From NCBI GenBank assembly GCA_026413225.1, contig CM048576.1, positions 1,124,501 through 1,188,500 of the forward strand: a stretch of DNA of 64,000 nucleotides, given 5' to 3'. The DNA is from Otis tarda. Lineage: Eukaryota; Chordata; Aves; Otidiformes; Otididae. Of the stretch, positions 27,612 to 39,150 are shown in pieces (position 1 is the stretch's first letter; each line of letters begins with the position of its first letter). The notes under the pieces were generated by a model. It saw only the letters and a list, made by a program, of their open reading frames with translations, was not told the origin of the DNA and ran no database searches. Position numbers and translations under genes: made by a program.

Positions 27612-27628
27612 TATAAAAGGTGAGTCAC
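27612..27628 (+). promoter_or_regulatory. Candidate TATA box with adjacent AP-1 site
   Basis: TATAAAAG (27612-27619) is directly followed by TGAGTCAC (27621-27628), a consensus AP-1 element. It lies about 2.1 kb before the alternative FLI1 coding exon on the same strand, so it could start the upstream transcript. The bases joining the two motifs also match a 5' splice donor (AAAAG|GTGAGT), an alternative explanation. Confidence 0.35.
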
Positions 27629-27639
27629 TTAAATAATAG

Positions 27640-29640
27640 TAATAAGAATAAGCAAGAAGCGAATCTAAAAAGCGGTTTAAGAGGCCTTTTATTATTGCGA
27701 CTGATGCTGGCAGGGCGATACGATTGGTAAATAATCCACAGCAGACTTCTTAAAACCGGCTCCACATATGCAGATGTATTTATTTATATGAAGAGGGAGG
27801 GAAGCGGGGGTGTGGGGAGCGCTAATTGGAGGTAAAAGAAGGGAGCAGGGGAAACCGAGATGTGAATCCTTGACCCCAGAATATTTACTGGCTAAGCAAA
27901 ATTACCTTGTCCCTCAACTCCGTCTACCCCCACCCCCCGTTGCAAGTTCAGAAGCGAAAGAAACTGGAATGTGTTAGGAGGGAGGACGACAGGAAAAAAA
28001 AAAAAGAATTGTACTTATCAGAAACACATTGTCGATTTTATAATCGGTTGCCCTCCTGTGCCAGCTGGCTGCCTAATAAATGCTTTAAAAATCAATAAAA
28101 GGGGGGGTTGCGTGTAGATAGCGAACTTCTATTTTCCAGAGTTGTTGGGCTGTGGGCTTTTTTTTTTATTTCTTTCATTTTAATTTTTTTTTTTTTTCTA
28201 AATCAGCAGACGTTTCAAAGCAAGGCTTTGGGGGGCACGGAGGTGTTTCCCTGGCTGGGGGCGAGGAAGGGCGCTGAGCCCTTCGCCGGGTGGCAGCTAC
28301 CGAGATTCGGGAGCAGGCAGCTCCGGCACGGGCTCCTTCATTAATCAAGCCAAGGCTATTTCGTGATTAACCAGCGCTGTCTGGGTTCTGTTAGATCCGG
28401 ACGGACTGAACTAGCTGCCAAGTTAGGACCCCACAGTTTTTCCTGAAGAGCTTGCAGGGAAAAAGTAAAAAAGAAAAAAAAAAAAAAGGGAAAAAAAAAA
28501 AACCACCTCCACTTGTGCGCAACTCTTTACTCATATTTCTGATTCTGTAGTAGAATTTTCCTGTAGTAAATTCTGAGTGTTGAGACTTTTTTTTTCCTTC
28601 CCACTCCGGGAAAATGGGAGAAGAGCAGCGCTTAGGATCTGCATGCTAAAGGCGGGGGGGGGGGGGAGGCTCGTGCTTCTTAACGATGCACTAATTACAG
28701 TAAGCTAATTGCTTTCTGGCCCTTTCCAAGGGGGCTAAAGATAAAAGGGGAGAGGGTAGGAAAAAATAGCGGTCGGATGTTTTGGTGGCTGCAGATTTAT
28801 TTTCCCACACACCATTACATTTTTCACGATCGTTGTTAATCTCCGCATCTCTGTAGTGATGACTTGAGGGGGGAAGAGGCAAAAAAAAAAAAAAAAAAAA
28901 CCAACCAAAACCCTGTTCATCAGGAGCTCATCAAGTCTTTAGAAGTAGAGAAAAACAGATTGATGGAAGCCTGAGATAAAGCACCGCTGTGTTTGCGCTG
29001 TCCTAACTGGGAGGGCTGAGATTGACAACCCTGGGGGGGTTTATTGCTATTTGGAACGATACTTCCGCTCGCAATTTTTTTTTTTTAATTTATTGTTTAA
29101 TTATTATTGGTGGAAAAGGCTCTTTAAATCAACGGAGGCCGGCAGGCTAATGGCTCGGAATGGTTTCAGTGAGCCACGGAAGGCAACTGCCCTTCATTTA
29201 GCCAAGTGAAACCCTTGGATACAAGTCAATAGGGTTAACTAGTCTCGACATGAAAACATGAGTATTTCAGCTGGCTTTTAATTGTTGGCTAAGAAATTCC
29301 GTTAATCAAATGTCAAACATTTCCCTCTGCTCTGGTCAAGAGTGAAAAAGGCTCTTTTTTTTTTTTTTATTTATTTTTTTTTTTTTTTCCCTGAGGAGGG
29401 GGAGGGAATCCAAAAGCAAAACCAAATCGTTGTTAAAGCATAGAAACAAAACCCTGCTTTATGAAGTCCTGTCTATTAATTGACTTTTAGTTACTGTGAT
29501 GGATGTTTTTCTGTGCCATTTAAAGGGTACACTTAAACGCTTAATCACTTCTATTTAAATGTTATTACTAACCTTGCTTTTTAAACAATGCTTTGTTTCT
29601 TTACTTTTCTACAATATATATATTTTTCTTTAGTTTTCTA
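27640..29640. other. Non-coding, regulatory-looking stretch before the alternative FLI1 exon
   Basis: No gene is seen. The DNA is rich in homeobox-type TAAT/ATTA cores and contains non-repetitive blocks (for example 28340-28400, 28690-28720, 28790-28860, 29140-29340 and 29440-29560) separated by A and T runs. This mosaic is typical of conserved non-coding DNA near developmental transcription factor genes, but conservation cannot be measured here. Confidence 0.4.
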
Positions 29641-29668
29641 TATTTATTTATTTATTTATTTATTTCAG

Positions 29669-29711
29669 GTCGATTTTAGGACCTTTAAATATATCTATCA
29701 AACAAGTAAGG
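29669..29711 (+). other. FLI1: 5'UTR part of the alternative FLI1 exon, with probable splice acceptor
   Basis: A long T-rich tract (a TATT tandem repeat from 29641) ends in TTTCAG at 29663-29668, which makes a plausible acceptor. A second AG at 29678-29679 is an alternative. The leader from there to the ATG is AT-rich and has no ATG. If the acceptor is used, this is an internal exon of about 82 nt preceded by at least one untranslated first exon, as I recall for the ERG equivalent. If not, transcription would start close by. Confidence 0.5.
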
Positions 29712-29750
29712 ATGTTTCAGACTGTACCAGACACTTCGTCTTACGTCAAG
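29712..29750 (+). CDS. FLI1: FLI1 alternative first coding exon (partial CDS, 13 codons)
   Basis: The sequence shows ATG followed by 12 codons reading MFQTVPDTSSYVK, and then a consensus donor (AAG|GTAAGA) at 29751. The exon ends on a complete codon, the same phase as canonical exon 1 (MDGTIK|), so either could join exon 2 in frame. The paralogue ERG has an isoform starting MIQTVPDPAAHIK that splices to the equivalent EALSVV exon; 7 of 13 residues match, including the QTVPD block and the final K. FLI1 is a nuclear DNA-binding ETS factor of the haematopoietic and endothelial lineages. Only its extreme N-terminus is affected here; the pointed and ETS domains lie in exons beyond the window. No other ATG occurs between the likely acceptor (29668) and this start. 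I infer that this is an alternative FLI1 N-terminus. A chance match is unlikely, because reading frame, donor, phase and locus all agree. Confidence 0.82.
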
Positions 29751-31554
29751 GTAAGACATGACAGCATCTTTAAACAGGTAATGTCAAAAATTCCAATCCT
29801 CCAAAATTCACAGTCATTTGTATGAGTTGAAAATCTCATTCCCATTTTCACTGAATTTAGCAGGAAAAAAAAAAAAAAATCCCTCTACCTTTGGTGGGAG
29901 AGGGGTTAGAGTCTTAATTATCACAGTTATCGTGCTGGAATTATGCAGGGTTGAGTCAAAAGTTGTATCGCCAGAGACCAACAGTATGTTAACGTGGTCT
30001 TGTATTTTGTAAAGCATCGATGCTCGGTTTGGTGGGTTACCCTATAACTGCTATTACAGTGAGAGTGTCCTGAATTACATTATAGCAGTGGTTTGTTGCT
30101 CTGAGACGAATCTGATGGTGGTGGTGTGCTACCAATGTTGTATCATAGTGGTTTCTTAAATTGGCTTCCAATTTTCTGATTTCCTAGATACCGTTGAGTC
30201 TTGAACCAGAGCTAAATTTCATTTAATATCCCTCTGCTTCTCTGCTGCGCCAACTGCTGAATTCAATACGCCAGATGATACGTGTAGTTATGGGTTTTGA
30301 AAGGTACATTTCAAAATGGATTTAGAGGGGAAAAAAAATATTTAATGAGTTAAACCAAAACATCTCTTTCAGTTACTGAAGAAATGGATTGTCACACCAG
30401 GCAATGCTGGGGGATTTCTTTCACAGTGTTACTTCTGGTTTTCCTTGAGCAGGAAGCAAACTGACTTCAGTTGGTTTTATTGGTGATGGCTAATGCCAGA
30501 CGCTACTAGATCTTGCACTCTAAATAGTTGTTTGTATATAATTTTTTTAAGTAAAAAAAAAAAAGGATCTTAGAATATATTTTGATCGACCACTTCAGCC
30601 TCTTTGTTTTTCATAAGATTCAAACAAATACCGAAGAAGGGTTGGCACAGCCTTGTCCCTTTATAACTCAATTGAGTACTATATTATATTTGACATCATA
30701 TAGGTTTTTTTCCACAACTGTTCCCAAGAATGTAAATAAACCAAGCCTGGGACATCTGGGTTACACGTTTAAGGCAAACCCTGCATGCAACAGCACTTAG
30801 GGAAAATCTAAAACACAAGCCACTTCTCTCCCAGGCTGAAGAAACACAGAAGGGTGTTAACTAGAGCTGGGTGGATAATTTGTAATGAATAATTTATGAC
30901 AGGAATTTCATGTGTGTGTCTTTTTTTTTTTTTTTTTTTTTTTCCTTCCCCCCCTGCTTAGTCAATTATCCATGCGCCAATTGTGATTTTCGTGTACGTA
31001 CATGTTATTGGAAACGATTCACTGAATGATTTCTGTATACAATCCCTAGGCTATGGCTCATTTTGCGGGCGGTTTGTGAGGACTATTAGCATTTGAAGCG
31101 CAAGGTCGGTGGGATGACTCCCAGCTCAGGTGGCATTACTTATATTCCCTGATTGGGTGAATTTGTGCGCCTCTCTGGAGCAGCTTTCCAGAACAAATCC
31201 GTCCAGGAATGGTCAAGACTCCACATCCAATTGATATACCCCAAAACACACTCGTAGCTCAGTGTTTCAGGGATTGCTGGTGATTTAATTTTGCTTACTG
31301 AACTCATGTAGCTTTGGACCAGATTCTGTAAGAATAGAAACTCTGTGGAAAACAAATGAAATTAAAGTCTTGGGAAAGCAAATTCACTCAAAGTTTAAGT
31401 TAAAAGCATGTTAGGCAGTCTGTGCCCAGCTTTAGCATTAATTTCTCTTTGGAGTTGCTGTATGTGGGAAATGATCTGAGATGTGTTCTGTTTACAATGA
31501 AGAGATGAAGGCCCTTTGACATCCTATAGTACGGTATCATTGCCTTTTGTTGTG

Positions 31555-31630
31555 AGGCTAGATCCAGCTGCCTCTCCAGTTAGCAGCAAAATTCCTTTTG
31601 AATTAAGTGGAACCAAGATCCAGGCCTAAA
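31555..31630. repeat. Possible ancient amniote repeat
   Basis: GGCTAGATCCAGCTGCC, AAAATTCCTTTTGAATTAAG and AAGATCCAGGCC follow the pattern of the sauropsid element with AAAACTCCCATTGACTTCAA and AGGATCAGGCC. Weak, diverged match. Confidence 0.3.
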
Positions 31631-34600
31631 TAATTCAGCATTCCAGCGGGACTGAGCGAGTCTGTCCGTAACTGCGTCGGGATAGCCTTCTCATTAAGTA
31701 CAGTCCTGCAGGCAAAGTGCTTGGACAACGTTCTCTTCACATAAGTATGGGTTTTATCCACCAGGAAGAACTCCTCAGGCTGGACTTACATCCAGCGTTT
31801 CAGCGGTGGAGGGATAAGTGAGCTGTGTGATGCTGGACTCTCTGCCTTTTTATTACCACCCTTCGTCGTCAGCTGCCGTTATTTTGGGCAAGGACCTTGT
31901 CTTTGGTGTTTTGTCTGTACAGCTTCATTCACACCAGTGTCACTGGGGAAATGACTTGTTCCTGTGCTTAAAAAAACTCACCAGGGTTTTGACAGCAGTC
32001 TCTTAGGACTGATCCGAAGTCCTCTGAAGACAAAGGAAATGTCTCCCATTGACTCTTAAAAGTTTGAAGTTGGGCAGGTCAGTACCAGTGGTGCAAAACA
32101 GTGCATGGGTAGATCATTCAGGTCAGCGAGGCTGTACTTAAAAGTAGGAACGTGCTTAAATTCGGGAGCTTCAGAGCCTTGAGCACAGAGGTTAGATCAG
32201 TCTCTGGCCCCTCTGAGTTTGGTGACAGTTTCCACCGATTCAAACGCATCCAAGGCTGACAGAGGGCTGTTGATGGTGACCGGCTTATTTGTAGAAGATG
32301 TGGGATGGACTAACGACCCAGGCAGATAGTTGGGAAACGTGGGTATGAATCCAAGCCCTGAACGGGGTGCGCTTAGTCCTCCTGGGCAGGACGCTTCGAC
32401 TCTGTTCCTCCGTTTCTCTGTCCTTGAAGTGTGGATGAAAGTGCTGTGTAAGAACAAGGCGCTGTTCAGGTTTGGAGGGCACCTGCCTTCCCTTTCCTGC
32501 TTCCCCACACTGCTCTTTGAGGACTTCCCAAGTTGTGGTGAGCGAGAAGATTGAAAAGCAGGAGGTTGAGTTCTAATTCCTCTCTCTTCCTAGGTCTTTT
32601 TTTTTTTTTCATTATTTTCTTTCGTGTCATTCCTTCTCCAGAAAAACTTCTTTGCTTGTCTTGTGGGAGGGAGAAGTACTTTATTTGTCGCTTTTGTGGG
32701 ATCTCAGATGATGGTGTGTACGGTACCCCCGTTACCCAGCAGAAAAAGCAGAATTGGAAGCAGTGTACTATAAATCCTCTTCAACAAATGAATCACGTAT
32801 ATAAACTTGGTTTATTTGTGGCTTGTGCAGAAAAATGCCTCATCTCTCTATGTTGTAACCGAGAGGGGAGTTGCTGGCAGGGTATTCCACGGAAGCTCCC
32901 AGGAGGAATGAAGTTGCTGTCATACCCCTGGGGTACACAATGGCCTATGACCACCTTCAGGCCACCCTGGTTTTCTTACCGTGGCTTTCAAAATGCAGAA
33001 GGGGAGGGGTGGGGCTAGGTAGCTGGAGGAGGAAGAGGAGGATTTCGCTTTTCAACATGGTTTGTTTGAACGAGGATGGTTTATGTTGAGACATTCTGGT
33101 AAAGTTCAGCTTCTCGGTGTTGTAACCTTGACTTACATCACAACCACATACGACGCGCGGATCTGTATCTAGGGCACTTTTGAGAGATCCTGTGTAACCT
33201 CATGACAGGACTACCCGTTCTGTCTTGTTGCGGGCCTTAACGTGATGGAGGGGTAGGAAACCATAAATGGAAAAATGATTTTGATCCTCACCGGTTTATT
33301 CTACATAATTGAGAAAATATTTCTATTCCTTATACTACTATGAGATGTACTGATCTGCAAGTACTTAATAATTTACGGTATATCAGGCGGTGCTAATCTC
33401 ATCGAAACATGAGTATTTGACTTTAGAGAATTAAACATGTAATATAATTGGGAAATTAAATTTTAAAAGACGGCACTGGAATCCTGACTGTGGGGTTATG
33501 GAAAGAATTAGGGCTATAAGCAAAGCAACATGACCTCTGAGTGCTGAATTTTTAATTATTACCATTGCTACAAGCTGTGCTGGGCCACGGCAGTCTTCAC
33601 TCCCTTTCTGCACTGCCAGTTTGCGGTTCAATGTGTGTGTAACGGCGGTACAAGAATAATTTTGGGGATGTGCTGTTTGCCCGCGCTTTCCTTACGCCCT
33701 TCGGCACCCTCCAAAGGTTTATGTCCTCTACTCTCACTCCCCTCCTCGCACGAGAAAATCGTTGCTTCTGCTTTCAGTTCCCCAGCTTGTAAACGCAGCT
33801 CCTGCCCTGCCCTCCCCAGGGCAGCCCCTGAAAGTCTTGGGGCTCTGCTGAGCATTCCAGGGCCGGGATGAACCCCCGCTTCTCCTGGAGCCCCTTTTCC
33901 AGGTGCCAGCCCTGCCAGCTTGAGGCAGGACCCGCTGGGTACGGTCCCTTGGCCTGTGCAGGAGAAGAAGTCGAAGGAGAGGGCGGTGATGCTCCCCGTC
34001 ACACGGGAGCGGGTATCCTGGCATCACCCCTGCTTTTCCTCTCCTTTCCTCTGCTGTGCCTGGGGATGGTATTTCAAAAGGGCTCCCGAGGGGGGAATGT
34101 TTCAGGCAGGTCCCCAGAAACACCTCACGTAATGTATTGGGATGCCTTGGACCCCTACAGTTTTGGGGAACACCCACAAAGCAACTGCCTGCTCCCCTTC
34201 GCCAGCTTGCGCGGAAAATGGTCTCCAGGCCAGACCTTGGAACGGGTACGAAGACGGACTTTCCTCCAGGAAGGAACCACCATGCGAGCGTGGGACTCCT
34301 CGCTTTAGAAATGGATTTCATGCAGCCATAACGTTTGTGGGACCATACAAAGAAGCATATTCATGGAGGCAAAATAGTCCGGGTGGCTGGAAACAATATT
34401 TGGCTTGTTCTTGCTTTCACTCGGCCTGGAAAGTTTACAGAAGCCCTAAAGAGAGAGGGGTTTAAATTTTTTTTTTTCTTTTTTTTAAGGACAAAACAGT
34501 GAGATTTTCTTTGGAGCAGGCAATAGGAAGGCTGACATGAACACGTTACCTTTCCCGCTGAACAGTAGCAGCCAGAGGCTGCTCGGGGACAGGCTGCAAG

Positions 34601-35529
34601 GAAAGAACATCCATCCCATCATTTCATCTTTTTTTTACGTGAGAAATCTGGCAGTAGGGACGGTGCCTGATGAACCAACGGAGGCGAAGGCGCTGCCGAG
34701 GGACCTGTGCACCGGTCATCCCACAGGTGCTGAGGGATGCGTGGATGCTGGGAATGAGGAGCAGAAATCTGCACCACGCTCTTAAAAACTGCTGGAGAGC
34801 CTTCGCCTGGCAGAAATGGGAAAACCAAAGCCTTCAGGGACTGGTTTTCCCCCAGTTCAGGTAGCGTTATTCCTGCAGAGAGCATCCTCTAGCGCATCAT
34901 CCGCTGTTGCGTCTTTTCTTTTTTTCTTTTTTTTTTTTTTTTTTTCCTTCCCAGTTCCTCCCACCTGGGCTCGGGAGGAGGGGACCAGGCACCCCCAGAG
35001 AAGATGGGAATCGCAGCAGCTTTGTCGGGAGGGGCAGAAGCTGCCGTGAGCTCTTACGTCATTCCCACCCTTTGTGATGTTTAATCTACGTATACACCGA
35101 ATCGTTCTCTCTCTTTTTTTTTTCTTTTCTTTTCTTTTTTTTTTTTTTACGCTCATTTCTTGAGGTCGGAACGCTGCTAAGTTGTTAGACTTTAGCAAGT
35201 CGCTGATCAATGCCTTGTGACAACTTGGTGCTTAAGGATTTAGTTCTTCGCACCTACATCTCTTTTTAAACAGAAAAATCCTTTTCCATTTCCCGGTGTC
35301 CTGCGAATCCCGCCTGACTTTTTTTTTTTTTTTCTTTTTTTTTTTCTCCCGTGCTTAACCTCAGCGCTGCGTGGGGAAGGGCTGGCATTGTTTTTTCCCC
35401 TTTTTACCTCCAAGACGCAGTTTAAATTTAGGTGGAAAAGGTGGGAGAAACGTTTTTGTCTCCTGGAAATATGTTGGAGCTTTCTAAAATAAACCAGACT
35501 CTCGGGCACAAGGGACAAGTGTTTTTTTG

Positions 35530-35531
<2 letters not shown>

Positions 35532-35560
<29 letters not shown>
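35532..35560 (+). repeat. T29 homopolymer
   Basis: An uninterrupted run of 29 thymines followed by ACAG, which together look like a splice acceptor. No exon-like sequence follows, so I take it as a slippage-prone run. Confidence 0.9.
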
Positions 35561-35563
<3 letters not shown>

Positions 35564-38139
35564 GTGACTCCCGCCTTCAGACAGCAACAATTCAAGCAAC
35601 CAGCCCCCCTTCCCACCTCTGCGACCTCCTCATGGCTCCATTCTTTGACGATTTACAGAAAAAAAAAAAGTCCCCCACCAATACGCCGGATCCAGGGAAT
35701 TTAGTATTCCAGCCTTTCCTATGCTCTCCCAGCCCTGTGTTTAGAAAGAGAGGAGGTGTGGAGGGAAAGGGGAGCAAAAAGAGAAGAAAAAGAAAGTGAC
35801 TGCTAAGGGGGAAAAATGCTTTAAATCTTTCCTGCAAATCTCCAAATATATGAAGTCTGAGGGAACAAATTCAAAGCAGGCACGGACGCCTGAAGAGAAG
35901 TTAGAGAGAAATATTCTGTTCCATTCAAGCGCATCAAGGGTCTAGCTGAAGTCTTGTTTGGCTAAGGTCAGACGAGACTGGGTTCTCCAATAAAAATAAA
36001 TCTCAAATTAATTATGGCCTCAAGCGAGGGGCCAGACATTTGGAGCTAGTGCACTGCAGTCTGTTTTTTTGGCCTTCGGTATTTTTGTTGGGTTTTTTTT
36101 TTTTTTTTCTGCCTTAGCTTTTCAATAATTGCGGGATGGGGGAGGAAGGGAGGGCGGGGGCTGTTTTATTGGGACATGGAGCTCAAATAAAACCAGCCAG
36201 GACACTGCTCACCCCGCTCTTCGCCTAATTGCGATGCAGCTTCAAAGCTACTGCATCTTCTCCACACGACTTTTAAACCGTTACGTTTTATTTAGTACTG
36301 ATTAGCAGCGAATAACTTTCCGGCTTCAAGTTCCCAAATCCCATGGGCTGTTGCTGTAGACCAAGAGGTAGGAGGGACCCGATTCTTCAGTCGTGGGGCT
36401 GGAAAACTCTACTGATTCCTTTTTATTGCTCTAGCTGAAGAGCAGAGGTTTGCCCAATTAGCTTAGTTTAGAATTGGGATTCGTTTCTGGGGATCAAATC
36501 CCAGGGCTGTAGTTTGGGCTTTTTGCTTGTAAGAATGTGGGTTTAGAAAATAAACAAAACACGTTGCGTTTTTCATTCTGCAACCGAGTCCGTGCCAGAG
36601 GAAACTCAGACCCGGAAATTTTAAACATTCGCTGAAGTTGGTGGAGATTTTCCCTCTGGTACAGACTGGAGCAGAATAAACCCTGGTCTGCAAATACAGC
36701 TCGGGGCAAAGAATTGCGGTAAATATTGCAAATACCTTTGCAGAGGATGGAATATATAGAAGTTTATATATATAAATATAATATACACACGCAATGTACC
36801 TAGCGCAAGGTATGCCAATACCTGTATAGAGAAAGCTACCTTAAAAAAAAAAAAAAAAAAAAAAGAGGACACTTGGTCACAGCTCGTAGGAAATGAGCCC
36901 CCTTCCTGCGATAAAGTCGGGGCGGGGCTGCTGGTTTTGGGGCTCCCCTCCCCGATTTACCGCCTCTCTCAAAGCGAGAGTCCCAGGCTGGGGCTTAACG
37001 AGAGCTCAGCTGATGCTCTTCGGGTAAGAGAGGGGGAAATAAGGCAAATCCCTTTCCCGTCCTCCGAAAAGAAGAATTGTAACCTGTAACTGGGGCCCGG
37101 GAAGGTTTTCATTATGTTTATTCCTACAGAATAACTAGACGGTTTTAATTACGAAGTGACGACCACTAATCCCGCGTGAATTACAGACAGAAAATCCGCA
37201 TCTTGGAAGTTCTGTAGTCCCGCGAAGGACTGGCATTGAACTACACCGAGGGGTTAACTCCTTTGATACTGGAAATAGTGAAATAGTCCTGGGCCGAGTT
37301 CCCCACAGCGGGTCTTTACTAATTTCGACCGGATTACGCCCAAACCGGCGTTTTCACCTCTCTCCGTGAGGCTGCAGTCGGTGTAACCCAATTATAAGGA
37401 CGAAGAGAAGAGGTGGGGACATGCCAAGCGCTTGAGATCAATATTGAACTGATTAAAAACTTGGGTCGAGAATTTCGTTTCATTCATAAGCAGAGTGAAA
37501 AAAAAAAAAAAAAAAAAAGGGAGTAACCGATTTCTACCAGCCTGTCCCAATGTAAGCATTTGAAATCTTCCGTGGTTGCCAAGATCAAATGATTTTCCAG
37601 ATGTCTGGTGGTAGCCACATTAAACAGATGATCATTCCTTCACTGTATATACATGTGCGTCCCAAAATCGAGCATCAGATAAAAAAAAAAATCGCGCGCA
37701 TTGATGAGCACCGCTTTCCCCTGCCCGCCTCTGCTCCCTTCCTCCCAAACAGTTAAACACCCAAAGTCACTGAACAATCACCTAAGGATGATTCAGAGCT
37801 TGGCGCAAGGAGTTTATGAATATTCCAGCCTTTTCCAAAAAGTCTGAGATAACTTCAAGGGTGTTGGGGTTGTTTTTTTTTTATTTAGAGAGGGAGAAAA
37901 AAAAAAAAGATGAAGCAAAGGTTCTATTGTTACATTATTTGGGAGAAAACCAGTAGATTGTTCAGCTTGTCTGTTACAATGTTTAACAGCTTCGCTCATT
38001 ACCTTATCTCTCAATTGCTTTTGGCAATTCTTATTTTAGACCAAACACAAGGGGTAAAGCAGGGAACAACCCTGACGGACCCGACCTGACCCGAAGAGGC
38101 TTCGTTTCGAGCCATCCTCAGACATGCAAAATAACCCCC

Positions 38140-39150
38140 GGGGGTCCCGGTGCCCGTCTGGCAATAAAACGCGGAGCTGGGTTCCTAAAATATCTCTAGG
38201 TGGGCTGGAGCGGGGGCGGGGGGGGGGGGGGTCTGTTTGACATCTTCGGGAGCGCTGCGGATGTCTTGTTTGTCCCGCAGATGGGAAAGGGTGTTTTGGA
38301 AACCTTGGGCTCTTCTCACCCAAACTGGGCAGGTTTTCAGGTGGTTTCTCCCTGCCGCTCCCAGCTCCCCGGCTCTCCCCCACCGCCAGCCCGTCCGAGA
38401 GCCGTCGGTCAGGCAGCCGAAATCCGAAATGCTCTCTGAGGTCCGAGGATGACAGAAGCTCCTTCCAGGGTATTTTTTTTCCCCCCTTCCTTTCGCGGTT
38501 AAGATCCTCAGCCTGTCCTCTCCCTCACCCCCACCCCCGTCGTTTTTCGGGGTTGGTAGAGAGTGTTGTCTAGAGAGGAAACCATTTGGGTTTTGAAAGG
38601 ATGCGTTTCACTCTTCCCTTTAACCTCTTGCTTTTCTGGTTGCTGCAGCCTCCTGCCATGTGGTAACGCTGGAGGGGGAGTGGAGAAGAGAGTATTTGCG
38701 GCGGGGGGGGGGGGGGGGGAGGAAAGAAAGAGTAATGAGGAAAGCAAAGGGTTAACCGTGATTTCTTTTAATTGAACTCCAGCTCTTGTGGCCCTAGGCA
38801 AGGGGGGACCTGACCCCGCTAGCAGCATCCAGATGTGCTGCTCTCCGGGGACCCCAGCGCAGACCCCTGGATTGTAAAGCAGACAAGGGGGAGGACGGGG
38901 GGCGGGGGGGCAGGCGGTCGGGCTGTCCCCTCTGTGTGTGTCACCCCCCCCCCCCCTCCACCTCCTGCCTGCAGACGGCCTCAATCGCTGGCAAGCAGCA
39001 AACCCAAACCTCCAGGTCTGGTCACGTTCAGTCCCGTGTCTGCATCTGAACTCCAAAAAAAAAAAAAATTGTAGCTGAACTGATGAGGCTAATTTCAGAG
39101 GAGGGGGGAGGGAGGGGAGGGGAGGGAGGGGCAAGGGGGATCTACAGCTC
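38140..39150. other. G+C-rich block with very long G and C runs
   Basis: A G14 run at 38218-38231, a G17 run at 38703-38719, a C13 run at 38944-38956 and GGGGA-type repeats near 39098-39130 occur within 1 kb. The block lies about 2-2.8 kb before the FLI1 ATG. It may be an outlying part of the promoter CpG region or an upstream initiation region. No gene is seen; the 208-codon reverse frame at 38508-39134 is low-complexity proline and serine. Confidence 0.6.

Noticed and set aside
1..29000. ETS1 first exons on the reverse strand, expected from human synteny
   Set aside because: I searched for frames encoding the known ETS1 N-termini and found none. ETS1 probably lies left of the window.
35532..35600. 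Splice acceptor after the T29 run
   Set aside because: T-run plus ACAG looks like an acceptor, but no donor or coding-like exon follows, and similar runs are frequent throughout this region.
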